Positions 1 through 8,780 of a stretch of DNA of 58,085 nucleotides are shown here, in pieces. Location: assembly GCF_004138165.1 (NCBI RefSeq), contig NZ_RYFF01000036.1, positions 1-58,085 on the forward strand, in the 5' to 3' direction. The notes below the pieces were generated by a model that did not search any database, was not told the origin of the DNA, and worked only from the letters and a program-made list of their open reading frames with translations. This stretch comes from Candidatus Chloroploca sp. Khr17. GTDB taxonomy: Bacteria; Chloroflexota; Chloroflexia; Chloroflexales; Chloroflexaceae. Both the position numbers and the translations under genes were made by a program. Numbering within the stretch: the first letter of the stretch is position 1; each line of letters starts with the position of its first letter.

Positions 1-1
1 C

Positions 2-96
2 ATCAACATTCTCAACCGGGGCGGACAGCTCCGTTGGTCGTTAAGCTCGCCAGAAGGCGGGTTGGGCCAAGAAGCCGCGCGGCTTTAGCCGCTGCG
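2..96 (+). mobile_element. 3' end of an IS200/IS605-type TnpB gene and element right end (partial)
   Basis: Reading from base 2, the frame encodes a 28-residue tail ending GLGQEAARL and a stop at 86-88. An ending of the type NILNRG...GLGQEA is typical of the C-terminus of TnpB/OrfB accessory proteins of IS200/IS605 elements. The stop lies inside a short hairpin (GCCGCGCGGCTTTAGCCGC and following bases), the kind of structured right end these elements have. The body of the gene lies outside the window. The element abuts a truncated DUF4258 reading frame, so the junction at about 94-97 is probably its insertion point. Family assignment rests on a short tail, so it is moderate. Confidence 0.55.
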
Positions 97-171
97 GAGT
101 GTCACCCTGCTATCGTTGTTACGGTCTATCGCACCAGCAAAATCAGCAAATACTGGAAGACAATGCCATGA
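97..171 (+). pseudogene. C-terminal fragment of a DUF4258 protein (toxin-like partner)
   Basis: The frame reads CHPAIVVTVYRTSKISKYW and ends TGA at 169-171. The pattern VVTVYRTSKI.KYW is the usual C-terminus of small DUF4258 proteins, which commonly precede DUF2283 genes in toxin-antitoxin-like pairs. Only about 24 residues remain; the upstream part is replaced by the TnpB-type element end. The stop overlaps the start of the next gene as ATGA (168-171), the usual coupling in such pairs. It is almost certainly non-functional. Confidence 0.55.
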
Positions 172-374
172 AAGTTACCTACGATGCCGAAGTAGATGTT
201 TTGCGTCTCATCTTCAGTAATGCACCAATTGAGGAAAGCGATGAGGAGAAACCCGGTCTGATCCTCGACTATGATCAGGCAGGGAATATTGTCGGCATCG
301 AAATCCTTGATGCCTCGAAGTGTACTGATAATCCGTTTGCAGTTGAGTATGCGGTCATCGGGAAGGCTGCTTAG
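168..374 (+). CDS. DUF2283 domain protein (antitoxin-like)
   Basis: A 68-residue acidic protein starting MKVTYDAEVDVLRLIFS. The pattern of a short beta strand, a D-x-D-x-L-x-I core, then GLILDYDQAGNIVGIEIL is characteristic of DUF2283, a small family normally encoded directly after a DUF4258 gene and proposed to act as the antitoxin-like partner. The start at 168 is chosen because it overlaps the preceding stop (ATGA) and removes a non-homologous 23-residue extension. Its partner is truncated, so this is an orphan. Molecular function of the family is not firmly established. Confidence 0.7.
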   Translation: MKVTYDAEVDVLRLIFSNAPIEESDEEKPGLILDYDQAGNIVGIEILDASKCTDNPFAVEYAVIGKAA

Positions 375-630
375 TGCCGAGCCAGGCACGGGCTTCTCTA
401 CCCACGCCTGGCTTGCCAGCGTTCCCTCAGCCCTCCGCCAAGCACACGCAGAACCAACCCGGTCAAACCACAGTTCAAGGCTGCGAGGTGCCGTCATGAC
501 CCTATCAGTTCAGGCAAAGCCGCCGAACTGCTCGGCGCGGCAATCTGCAATCTAAAACCTGCAATCTAAAACCTGCAATCCAAAACCTGCAATCTAAAAC
601 CTGCAATCTAAAACGGTGTGCCACCGCCTG
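375..630. other. Gene-free stretch with a possible antitoxin relic
   Basis: No intact gene is visible. On the plus strand around 491-540 one frame reads ISSGKAAELLG, which resembles the helix of UPF0175-type antitoxins, but it has no start or continuation and may be chance. The rest of the stretch is the tandem repeat at 545-614 and the end of hsdS. Confidence 0.35.
545..614. repeat. Five tandem copies of a 14-bp repeat
   Basis: The unit CTGCAATCTAAAAC occurs five times head to tail (545, 559, 573, 587, 601); the third copy has one change (T to C). It lies just downstream of hsdS on that gene's strand. A looser relative (AATCTGCAAGCCAAAATCTG then CAATCTGAAAT) is found at 18558-18591, so the motif is not unique to this place. 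Confidence 0.9.
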
Positions 631-1708
631 CTAGCCTGACCCAAGGGTTCCGTGCAGCACTGCGTCGAGCAGCCGTCGCCGTGTCGCCTCGCCCTCAACC
701 AGGCTCGCCTCGAGCCGGTCGCAGAGGGCCATGAGTTCGTCGACCCGGGCGACGATGCGGTGTTGCTCGGCGAGAGGGGGGAGGGGCAGAATCAAATTTC
801 CTAATGTTTGTCCATTAACATTTGGTTGGCCTGTCCCTCTCGTTCCAGCTCGTAGCTGCTCCCAATAGAGTGGCGACTCCAAAAAACATTTCAAATACTC
901 ATCAAATACATACTTAGTTCCTTGAATTCGTATCAAATAGGAAGCAAATACAGCTGTCACAGGGATATCCCGTACAAGAAAAGTTTTTCCTATTGTTCCT
1001 CCTGTTCTAGCAATGAGAATATCACCTTTTTCCAATTTGTACTGATTAACGTTTTCTTTATTAATTACACACCCGGGGACATTGAGCCAATCTACCGAAT
1101 TATCTTGGATGTCCGTAATTCGTAGCATACGAACTTCTTTTAAAGCAGCATTGGCAGAGGCTGTAAAACCATAGTGTATACGGCGACTAACCATTGACAT
1201 TCGGGTTAGAACCCATCCTGACTTCAGGGGGAGATCATTCTGGTCAAATTCTACTAATGTCTCATCACGTTTAGTGCGCTTCTCTCTGATTGGTTGCCCC
1301 TTCTCCTCCTTAATTCGCTCCAACAACTCCGCCGCTGGCTCGTCGCTCGGATCCTGCGGCACGAGCTTGCCGCGTACGGCGAGGTTGAGAATGGTCTGGC
1401 GCAGGGCTTTGATCTGGTCGGGGCGTGCGGTGATTGCGCCGAGATGCTCCAAGGCAAACGCGGCGTGCGCGTGCAATGTCTGCGGGTCGGGGGTGGGTTG
1501 GTTCAGTAGGGCAAGACTCGCTGCCGCCAGTCGGTCGCGGGTCGCTTCCCGCCGCGCCCGCGCTGCCTCGATCTGGTCGCAGAACGCCATGAGTTCGTCG
1601 ACCCGGGCAACGATGCGGTGCTGCTCGGCGAGTGGAGGAAGGGGGAAGGGTGCTGCAACCGCATCTTCGGTTCTTAGTCTGGGCATTTTGGTGCCCTGGC
1701 CAAGCTTA
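631..1708 (-). pseudogene. hsdS: Type I restriction-modification specificity subunit, 3' part (split by IS)
   Basis: This piece holds the C-terminal two thirds of HsdS. It contains both copies of the conserved helix PLPPLAEQHRIVARVDELM, the central LNLAVRGKLVPQDPSDEP segment, and the second target-recognition domain between them. In HsdS these conserved helices set the spacing of the two half-sites and dock two HsdM subunits. The upstream part lies beyond the insertion at 1709-3085. Removing bases 1709-3087 joins the two parts in frame into 555 residues, a normal HsdS length. An ATG exists at the IS border (1716), but a protein made from it would lack the first recognition domain. Confidence 0.85.
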
Positions 1709-3085
1709 GGGCTCATAAAAGAATAACTTCACCCCCCATGGTACACTGGGCTATGATCATCAGGGGGGCACCAAGTGACATCAGGAGTACGGTCCACGAT
1801 TCATCAGTGTCAATGTCGCGTGTGTCAGGAAGGCTGTGACCTGGCAATCATGGAGTATCACCACACAATCAATGTGCTGCTCAGCCGGTTGACGGAACCT
1901 CAGCGGCGTTGGTACGTTGCCACCCTTGCCCAAGGGCCACACGCGCTCAGCCTTTACCAACTGGTGCGGATCACCGGGTTGGATCGGAATACCATTCGCC
2001 GGGGGTGTCGCGACGTGGCCGACGGTTGCGCCGATGTCCCACAGGGCCGCCAACGGCGACCGGGCGGGGGCCAACCCACAGCAGAAAAAAAGATCCCGCC
2101 CTCGAAGCCTTGATCCTGGGACTGGTGGCCCCGCATACGGCTGGCGATCCGATGAGCAGCGAGAAATGGCTCAACTGTCGGTTGGTCGACATCCAGGAAC
2201 GCTTGGCGCACCTGGGACACCCGGCGAGCAAACCGGTGATTAGTCGGCTGTTGCGGGCGCATGACTATCGCTTGCGGGCCAATGTCAAACAGGCCGGGGG
2301 GGCGACCCATCCCGACCGTGACTGCCAATTTCGCTACATCGCGGATCACCGCACCCGGTATTTGGCGCAGGGCCAGCCGGTGATCAGCGTTGACACCAAG
2401 AAAAAAGAACTGATTGGCAACTTCAAGAATACAGGACGGACAATGGGGACAGGTGCCTGAACGAGTCGATGCGCACGACTTTCCGCATGATGCGCTGGGC
2501 CGAGCGGTTCCCTATGGCATCTACGATCTGCACGCCAATTGTGGCACGATCTATGTCGGCCAGTCGGCTGATACCCCGGCCTTCGCCGTTAGCAATCTGG
2601 CGCACTGGGTCAGGAGTGAAATGCGCGAACGGTATCCGTGTGCAACGCAGCTGTTGATCGAAGCCGATAGCGGAGGGAGCAATAGCGCCCGCTCGCGGGT
2701 CTGGAAGTATCGCCTGCAAACTCAGATTGCAGACCCCTATGGGATCACGCTCACCGTGTGCCATTATCCGCCGGGGGCATCGAAATGGAATCCGATCGAG
2801 CATCGGCTTTTTAGTGAGATCAGCAAGACTTGGGCAGGCTGCCCGCTGCGGTCGTTTGACGTGATGCTGCACTACCTGCGCGACACCACGACGCAGACCG
2901 GCTTGCGGGTGCGTGCCCATCTGGTATCTGAAGTCTATCAGACGGGTGAGCGCGTTACGGATGACGAACTGGCAACCCTCTGTCTCGAAGCCCATACCGT
3001 TTGCCCCCAGTGGAATTACACCATCCGGCCCCGCCCTCGCTCCCCAGAAGCGTCAGGGGGGTGAACTTATACTTTTATGAACCCT
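1709..3085 (+). mobile_element. ISAzo13-like insertion sequence inside hsdS
   Basis: The element carries imperfect terminal inverted repeats of about 28 bp (left 1709-1737, right 3056-3084) sharing TCATAAAAG and TTCACCCCCC. The tetranucleotide TTAG occurs at both borders (1706-1709 and 3085-3088), consistent with duplication of a TA target or of up to four bases. Precise removal restores the hsdS frame. The single gene inside encodes a DDE transposase of the ISAzo13 group, which was earlier grouped with IS630. Confidence 0.85.
1775..3064 (+). pseudogene. ISAzo13-family transposase, frameshifted
   Basis: Three successive frames together encode one transposase. The first (1775-2113) holds the N-terminal helix-turn-helix region with LTEPQRRWYVATLAQGPHAL. 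The second (about 2085-2460) holds HPDRDCQFRYIA and the DDE strand VISVDTKKKELIGNF. The third (about 2443-3064) holds HDFP, LLIEADSGGSN, CHYPPGASKWNPIEHRLFS and WNYTI. The change from first to second frame is a -1 shift exactly at an in-phase A_AAA_AAG heptamer (2086-2092), so it may be programmed. The second change needs loss of one A at 2442-2443 (restoring GRTWG), which looks like a true disabling mutation. ATG at 1850 is another possible start. Confidence 0.85.
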
Positions 3086-3677
3086 TAGTGACATATTCAA
3101 CGAAATCAGGGCGACGGAGAGCAGTCGCACAGTAATCAGAACATAGAGGAATGAATGAGCGAATTGCTACAATCTCGGTAGTTGAATAGCCATCCTCGTC
3201 TGCCACGAGAACCTTGTTCAAATATGGCCGGAGTTTTCCATAAAGAATGTCGCCGATTAGAAACTCAGATTTTGTGCTGAGAGATGAGCGTTCATAGGCA
3301 CGGACACGAACAAGAAGGCGTGAAGTATCCTTCTCAATGTCCTCAAGCTCAAGAAGCCATTTCTGAGGATCAAGGACCTTGGGATCGCGTTTGATACCTG
3401 CATCGTACAGGAAGATTTCACCCAGTGGCGCCCATACCCATGTTGATGGCAACTCAAACGGTATTGCAGCAAGTTCAACCTCTTTTTTACCCTTCACCAT
3501 CCGCGCCTTCTCAGCCGCTATCCGCTTCAGCAACTCTGTCGCTGGCTCATCCGCTGGATCCTGTGGCACAAGTTTGCCGCGCACGGCGAGGTCGAGGATG
3601 AAGCGGCGCAGTCGGGCGATGGCATCAGGCGCGTCGGCGATGCGGTCGTAGTGGGTCAAGAGTTGGTCGGCATTCAT
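3086..3677 (-). pseudogene. hsdS: Type I restriction-modification specificity subunit, 5' part (split by IS)
   Basis: N-terminal 197 or so residues of HsdS: MNADQLLTHYDRIADAPDAI, the conserved arm RRFILDLAVRGKLVPQDP (about residues 24-41), then the first target-recognition domain (about 60-197). The start ATG overlaps the hsdM stop as ATGA (3674-3677), so translation is coupled. Reading runs into the IS and stops at 3075 after a few foreign codons. The product would have a single recognition domain. Half-length HsdS proteins can sometimes dimerise, but here the central and distal helices are missing, so function is doubtful. Confidence 0.85.
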
Positions 3678-5131
3678 CGCAGCAGCGCCTCCGCCAAAAT
3701 CGCCTTTAGCTGGTTGCGCAAGGAGGCTGTCTCGCTCTCGGCCCTGGTCAGTTCGGCGAGCAGTTGTTCGGGGTCGCCGTGGTTGTCTGCGACGGTATGG
3801 GGGTTCTTGATGTCGAGGTTATAGCCGCGTGCCTTTATCTCCTCGGCGGTGACCTGCCACGCCTGCGGTGTCTCTTCGCGCCCTTGGCGCTGCGGCCCAC
3901 CCCACCAGGCGATGCACGGTTGCATATGCTCTAGCCTGATCGGCTTCGTCATCGAATAGGCCTTTTGCCCCGCTGGCACCTGGTGTTCATAGTACCAGAT
4001 CGTTTCGGTCGGTTGGCCTTTTTCAAAGAAGAGCAGGTTGGTACCGATTGAGGCGTAGGGTTTGAAGACCGAGTTGGGCAGGCGCACAATCGTGTGCAGG
4101 TTGCATTCGGTCATCAAGTGCTCTTTGAGGCGAGTCTTGACGCCCTCGCCAAAGAGTGTGCCATCGGGTAGCACGACAGCAGCGCGGCCACCTGGCTTCA
4201 ACAGGCGGATGATCAGGGCCAGAAAGAGATCCGCCATCTCTTTCGTACGAAAGTGCTGCGGGAAGTTGCTCTCGATGCCGTCCTCTTCGCGCCCCCCAAA
4301 GGGCGGATTGGTCAGGACGATGTCAACGCGATCTTTCTGCTCCCAGCTGATGTAGGGGCGGGCCAGGGTGTTATCGTGGCGCACGAAGCTCGGCGCTTCG
4401 ATGCCGTGCAGCAGCATGTTGGTCACACAGAGCATGTGCGGCAGTTGCTTCTTTTCCACTGCGCGCAGGCTCGCCTGCATCTGCTGCTCATCCTCAGGAA
4501 GCTTCACATAGCGCTCGCGCATATGGCGGATCGCACAGGTAAGAAAGCCGCCTGTCCCACAGGCCGGGTCAAAGAGAAGCTCGCCTGGCCTGGGGTCGAT
4601 GCGATCAACCATAAAAGCGGTGACGGCGCGAGGGGTGTAGTACTCACCAGCATTGCCAGCCGATTGCAGGTCGTTGAGGATCTGCTCATAGATGTCACCA
4701 AAGTGCTGGCGCTCGGTCAGATTGTTGAAGTCGATCCCATTGATCTTGTTCACCACCTGGCGCATCAACTGGCCGGACTTCATATAGTTATAGGCATCCT
4801 CGAACACATCGCGCACCACGCGCCGACGGTCATCGGGCTGGCCCGTTACAGGCAGGTTCTTCAGCGCTGGGAAGAGTTCATCGTTGACGAAGGTAAGTAG
4901 GGCCTGACCAGTAGAACCTTCCGGGTCTGCCGCCCAGGTACGCCACTGGAAGCGCTCGGAGATCGGTGAACGATACGTCGCGTCCAGCAACTCCAGTTCC
5001 TGATCCTGGTCATCAATAATCTTGAGAAAGAACATCCAGCACAACTGGCTAATACGCTGAGCGTCACCATCAACACCCGTGTCCTGGCGCATAATATCTT
5101 GAATGGACTTGACGAGGGTACGAGCAGACAT
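3674..5131 (-). CDS. hsdM: Type I restriction-modification DNA methyltransferase subunit HsdM
   Basis: A 485-residue N6-adenine methyltransferase. An N-terminal HsdM helical domain (about 1-140) precedes the N6_Mtase fold. The S-adenosylmethionine motif is LLFDPACGTGGF (about residue 184) and the catalytic motif IV is NPPF (about 275). The length is normal for HsdM. It transfers methyl groups to adenines at the site chosen by HsdS. It starts only three bases after the hsdR stop and overlaps hsdS by ATGA. The gene is intact although its specificity partner is interrupted, so without HsdS it should lack target choice. Confidence 0.95.
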   Translation of the reverse strand: MSARTLVKSIQDIMRQDTGVDGDAQRISQLCWMFFLKIIDDQDQELELLDATYRSPISERFQWRTWAADPEGSTGQALLTFVNDELFPALKNLPVTGQPDDRRRVVRDVFEDAYNYMKSGQLMRQVVNKINGIDFNNLTERQHFGDIYEQILNDLQSAGNAGEYYTPRAVTAFMVDRIDPRPGELLFDPACGTGGFLTCAIRHMRERYVKLPEDEQQMQASLRAVEKKQLPHMLCVTNMLLHGIEAPSFVRHDNTLARPYISWEQKDRVDIVLTNPPFGGREEDGIESNFPQHFRTKEMADLFLALIIRLLKPGGRAAVVLPDGTLFGEGVKTRLKEHLMTECNLHTIVRLPNSVFKPYASIGTNLLFFEKGQPTETIWYYEHQVPAGQKAYSMTKPIRLEHMQPCIAWWGGPQRQGREETPQAWQVTAEEIKARGYNLDIKNPHTVADNHGDPEQLLAELTRAESETASLRNQLKAILAEALLR

Positions 5132-5134
5132 AGT

Positions 5135-7585
5135 TCAGGCGGTCTCCTGGTAGAGTGCGGCTTGCAAGTCGTGTACCGCGCGGTCGAAGTCGTCACGGGT
5201 ACCAAAGGCTTTGATCAACTGCATCGGGGTGCCAAGGGCCGAAAAGGGTGGAATCTTGAGCACCTGCGGATCATCGAGGTTGAGCATGCCTTCATCCTCA
5301 TACTTCGCCAACAGGGCTTCGAGCACCGCACGAGCCTGGGTGCCGTACCTGGCAAATACATCGCGCTGCTTAACATTCGCTGCCCGCTCGCGGCGCGTCA
5401 GCGGCTTTGCATCGAAAGCGAGGTAGCAGATCAGATCGAACGGGTCGAAATCCTGGCCTACTTCATCAACCAGCAGGTCAAGGCTCAACCCCTCGGCTTC
5501 CAACTCTTCGACAATCGCCTGCTTGCGCGCAGCCGACTCCCAGCGCTTCAAAAAAGCATTGAGACTGACAAACCGCTTCTTGAGCGCCTTCCTGGTATAA
5601 TCGTGCAGGCTCTCGGTAATGAGCTTGCCATACTCATCGAGGTATTGTACGCGCTCAGCGATGATCTTGACCGCAACACCGTCTACATAGACCTTGCGTT
5701 GCCCGTAGTCATTCTCTGGAAAGCTAATGTCAGGCGGAACAACGACAACCGTCTCTCCCTCACCGGGTTCGGGCGCAAGCGGCTCGCCATCATCGCCAAC
5801 TGGCACCTCGTCCTCAGGCGGAGTGAGCGGATCGCCCTCACCGGGCTCGTAGATCTGCACCGGCTCGCCGTCAAACTCCGGATCAGCGAAGTGGTTCGTC
5901 GCACCACGGAAGTCCATCAGAGTGAAATAATACTTGCGCGTATCTTCATGCACGCGGGTGCCACGCCCAACGATCTGCTTAAACTCAGTCATCGAGCCAA
6001 CCTCACGATCGAGCACGATCAACCGACAGGTCTGCGCATCCACACCCGTCGAAAGCAGACGCGAGGTTGTAACAATGACCGGATGCGATGCCTCCGGGTC
6101 GATAAAATTGCCAAGCTGCGCCTGGCCCTCGGCGTCGGCCCCAGTAATCCGCATAACATAGCGATAATTCGCGGCCACAAGGTCGGCATTCTCATTGATC
6201 AAAGCCTGGCGCATGCGTGCGGCGTGCTCTTGATCAACACAGAAGACGATCGTTTTCTGGAAGCGGTCGCCACTCTCCTTCAGGAAAGACGTCACCTTGC
6301 GGGCCACCACCTTCGTCCGCTCATCAAGCACAAGCGTCCGATCGAAATCCTTGACATTATAGATCCGGTCTTCGACCTCATCACCCTCGCGGTCGCGCTG
6401 ACCGCGCTCAGGGCGATAGCCCGTGACATCGCGGTCAATATGCACCTTGACCACCTTGTAGGGCGCGAGGAAGCCATCGCGGATCCCTTGCTTGAGCGAG
6501 TAGGAGTAGACCGGCTCGCCGAAGTAGTGGATATTAGAGACGTAGCGGGTCTCCTTCGGGGTCGCCGTGAGACCAATCTGCGTTGCCGCAGCAAAATATT
6601 CGAGGATCTCACGCCAAGCCGAATCTTCCGCCGCGCTCCCGCGATGGCATTCATCGATCACAATCAGGTCAAAAAACCCAGGCGAAAACTCCCGAAACAG
6701 CTTCTGACGCTCCTCAGGGCCAGTAATTGCCTGGTAAAGACCGAGGTAAATCTCATAAGCCGTATCAATGCGGCGCTTCTTATCAAGCGCGAGGGGCAAC
6801 TCCTCCGTCGTGCCATCACTGCGCTCGATCGTCTTGGCGCTCGTCGAAAGCCGGGCCATCGCCGCACCAAACGGACGAAAATCATTAACCATCGTCTGAT
6901 CGACCAGCACATTGCGGTCAGCGAGGAAAAGAATGCGCTGCTTACGTCCCGCCTTCCAGAGACGCCAGATAATCTGGAAAGCCGTATACGTCTTGCCAGT
7001 CCCCGTCGCCATAACGAGCAGAACCCGCTCCTGCCCTCTGGCGATAGCCTCAATAGCTGCATTGACCGCACTCACCTGATAATAACGCGGAGCTTTGCCG
7101 CCGCCGTCATCGAAATAATCCTGAAGCACAAGCGCCTCAGCCTCGGGCGTCAGACCCTTCCAGGCTCGATAGCGCCCCCAGAGCTCCGCCGGTGAAGGAA
7201 AGGCATGCAGGCTCAGGGTCTCCTCCAGCTGCGCGCCAGTGCCAGTGCGGTCGTGGAAGACGAAACCATCGCCATTCGACGAGAAGACAAAGGGAATATC
7301 AAGCGTCTGCGCATAGTCAAGCGCCTGTTGCATACCATCGCCAACACTATGGGTATTATCCTTCGCCTCAATAATAGCAACCGGAAGATTGGGCTTATAG
7401 TAAAGAATATAGTCAGCGCGCTTCGCCTTGCCGCGCGTAACCAACTTGCCACGCACAATAATGCGGCCATTCGTAAAGCTCACCTCTTCGCGGATCTGCG
7501 CCAACTCATCCCAACTCGCCCGGCGCAGGGCAGGCGTAATGAATTTCGTACAAATATCACGCTCGCTGAGGCTCTTTTTATCCAT
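5135..7585 (-). CDS. hsdR: Type I restriction endonuclease subunit HsdR
   Basis: An 816-residue motor-nuclease. The N-terminal region has the HsdR nuclease core: a D at YILYYKPNLPVAIIEAKDN (about 55-75) with the E-x-K pair. The SF2 helicase follows, with Walker A MATGTGKT (about residue 190), the DECHRG box (about 310), and the C-terminal helicase region with VDAQTCRLIVLDREVGS and QIVGRGTR. The end resembles the EcoEI-type HsdR C-domain. It cleaves unmodified DNA after translocation. A GGAGGT lies 12 bases before the ATG. It follows the glucosaminidase-like gene on the same strand after 24 bases and leads the hsdR-hsdM-hsdS operon. Confidence 0.95.
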   Translation of the reverse strand: MDKKSLSERDICTKFITPALRRASWDELAQIREEVSFTNGRIIVRGKLVTRGKAKRADYILYYKPNLPVAIIEAKDNTHSVGDGMQQALDYAQTLDIPFVFSSNGDGFVFHDRTGTGAQLEETLSLHAFPSPAELWGRYRAWKGLTPEAEALVLQDYFDDGGGKAPRYYQVSAVNAAIEAIARGQERVLLVMATGTGKTYTAFQIIWRLWKAGRKQRILFLADRNVLVDQTMVNDFRPFGAAMARLSTSAKTIERSDGTTEELPLALDKKRRIDTAYEIYLGLYQAITGPEERQKLFREFSPGFFDLIVIDECHRGSAAEDSAWREILEYFAAATQIGLTATPKETRYVSNIHYFGEPVYSYSLKQGIRDGFLAPYKVVKVHIDRDVTGYRPERGQRDREGDEVEDRIYNVKDFDRTLVLDERTKVVARKVTSFLKESGDRFQKTIVFCVDQEHAARMRQALINENADLVAANYRYVMRITGADAEGQAQLGNFIDPEASHPVIVTTSRLLSTGVDAQTCRLIVLDREVGSMTEFKQIVGRGTRVHEDTRKYYFTLMDFRGATNHFADPEFDGEPVQIYEPGEGDPLTPPEDEVPVGDDGEPLAPEPGEGETVVVVPPDISFPENDYGQRKVYVDGVAVKIIAERVQYLDEYGKLITESLHDYTRKALKKRFVSLNAFLKRWESAARKQAIVEELEAEGLSLDLLVDEVGQDFDPFDLICYLAFDAKPLTRRERAANVKQRDVFARYGTQARAVLEALLAKYEDEGMLNLDDPQVLKIPPFSALGTPMQLIKAFGTRDDFDRAVHDLQAALYQETA

Positions 7586-7609
7586 TGGCTTTGGGTGACC
7601 TCCAGCCCA

Positions 7610-8707
7610 TTACCTCCCCGGCCCAACCTGCGGCGTTACCGTGGGTGCCGGGGCGAGCGGGGGGGCCAGCAGGTCGCTCAGGCGGCGCACGTCGCTCCAG
7701 TTGGTCTGGCTTTCAACGGGGGCAATTGGGGTGTAGAGGGTGTCGAGGGCAAAGACTTGCACGGCAAAGCGTTGCCCGTCAAGCATGATGATCCGGCTCT
7801 CGTCCATCGGGACGCCAAGCGGTCGCCCGGCCCGCGCTTCGGCGAGCATGTATTGGTGAAAGGCCCAGTTGGGGTAGTAGACGACTGATGAGGCCAGGAA
7901 GGTTTCGCTGATTAGCGCTTGATCGAGCGGGCCGGTATAGGCGCGGAGCGCCACATCGGCACCGGCGTTCGCACTGCCGCTCCACGAGGCGACTTGCCGC
8001 CTGATCGCGTTGATGTAGGCCGTCGGGACATTGCCGTCAGACGTGGGCGCATAGACTGGCACGGCTTTCTCGACGGTATCCATGCCCCGGTTGACATAGC
8101 CCAGCATCAGTTCTGACCAGTCACGGGCACCGTCTTGCCAGGTGGCATACCGCGCAAAGCCATCAACAAGGCCTGCGTTGCGTTCCTGTTTGATGTGCCG
8201 ACGCAGCATCCCCCAGTTTTGCAGCCCCGAACGAGCACAGCGCCCGGTCGTGCAATACTGACTCTCGTGCTGAAAAAAGGCGAGCGCCACCGCCGGATCA
8301 AGCCCATAGCCACGGATAATATCGTAGAGTTCGTTGCCATACGGGGCGGCGGGTGAACCGGCATTCGCCAGGATGCGGCTGAAATTGGTCTGCGAGATCC
8401 GGGGCGTAGCCCGAAATGTCAACCCCTGGCTCTGCGCAGAGGCCGCAGGGGGCAAGGCGGTGACAACAAGGATCACCCCCGCCAGGGCTACCATCCCGAC
8501 GAGCAGGCCAAGCCGACGACTCTCACGCTGCAACAGGGCAGGGAGCCGCAACACAAGCAGCGAAACCGCCACCCATGCGAGCACAATCGCAGACTGTTGC
8601 AACTGAAGCGACGTAAGCAGACCGAGGAGGCGCAAGGGCACCAGGCTAATGCCCAGCAGAACGAGGATCGTCAGCGCAAGTGGTTCACCATAGGTACGCC
8701 ACCGCAT
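7610..8707 (-). CDS. Secreted/membrane glucosaminidase-like peptidoglycan hydrolase
   Basis: A 365-residue protein. Two hydrophobic segments (about residues 8-30 and 38-55) and a third at about 70-90 ending in AASAQ form an anchor or signal region. The rest resembles the mannosyl-glycoprotein endo-beta-N-acetylglucosaminidase family: LYDIIRGYGLDPAVALAFFQHESQYCTTG with the catalytic-type Glu in HES, then GLQNWGMLRR and FARYATWQDGARDW. The role is likely cell-wall glycan cleavage. The start at 8707 is chosen because the upstream extension to 8800 reads through a large palindrome and is not protein-like. The C-terminus is Pro/Ala rich. Confidence 0.75.
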   Translation of the reverse strand: MRWRTYGEPLALTILVLLGISLVPLRLLGLLTSLQLQQSAIVLAWVAVSLLVLRLPALLQRESRRLGLLVGMVALAGVILVVTALPPAASAQSQGLTFRATPRISQTNFSRILANAGSPAAPYGNELYDIIRGYGLDPAVALAFFQHESQYCTTGRCARSGLQNWGMLRRHIKQERNAGLVDGFARYATWQDGARDWSELMLGYVNRGMDTVEKAVPVYAPTSDGNVPTAYINAIRRQVASWSGSANAGADVALRAYTGPLDQALISETFLASSVVYYPNWAFHQYMLAEARAGRPLGVPMDESRIIMLDGQRFAVQVFALDTLYTPIAPVESQTNWSDVRRLSDLLAPPLAPAPTVTPQVGPGR

Positions 8708-8721
8708 GAGCTTTGCTTTCC

Positions 8722-8768
8722 TGGGCTCCGCCCGCAGGCCAGCTTTGCTGGCCTGCGGGCGGAGCCCA
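8722..8768. repeat. 47-bp near-perfect palindrome
   Basis: TGGGCTCCGCCCGCAGGCC followed by AGC-TTT-GCT and the exact complement forms a 22-bp stem with a three-base loop. It sits 14 bases upstream of the glucosaminidase start and beside the bchH terminator. The AGC-nnn-GCT apex recurs in other hairpins of this window (25314, 26918, 48446, 19068). Confidence 0.9.
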
Positions 8769-8780
8769 ACCAACACTTTC

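Noticed and set aside
545-614. CRISPR array
   Set aside because: The repeats are 14 bp with no spacers, so this is a simple tandem repeat, and no cas genes are near.
5099-7195. Long open frame (698 codons) on the plus strand opposite hsdR
   Set aside because: It is fully antisense to a gene with clear HsdR motifs; its protein is rich in Arg, Leu and Ile with no recognisable domain. GC-rich codon use makes long antisense frames common.
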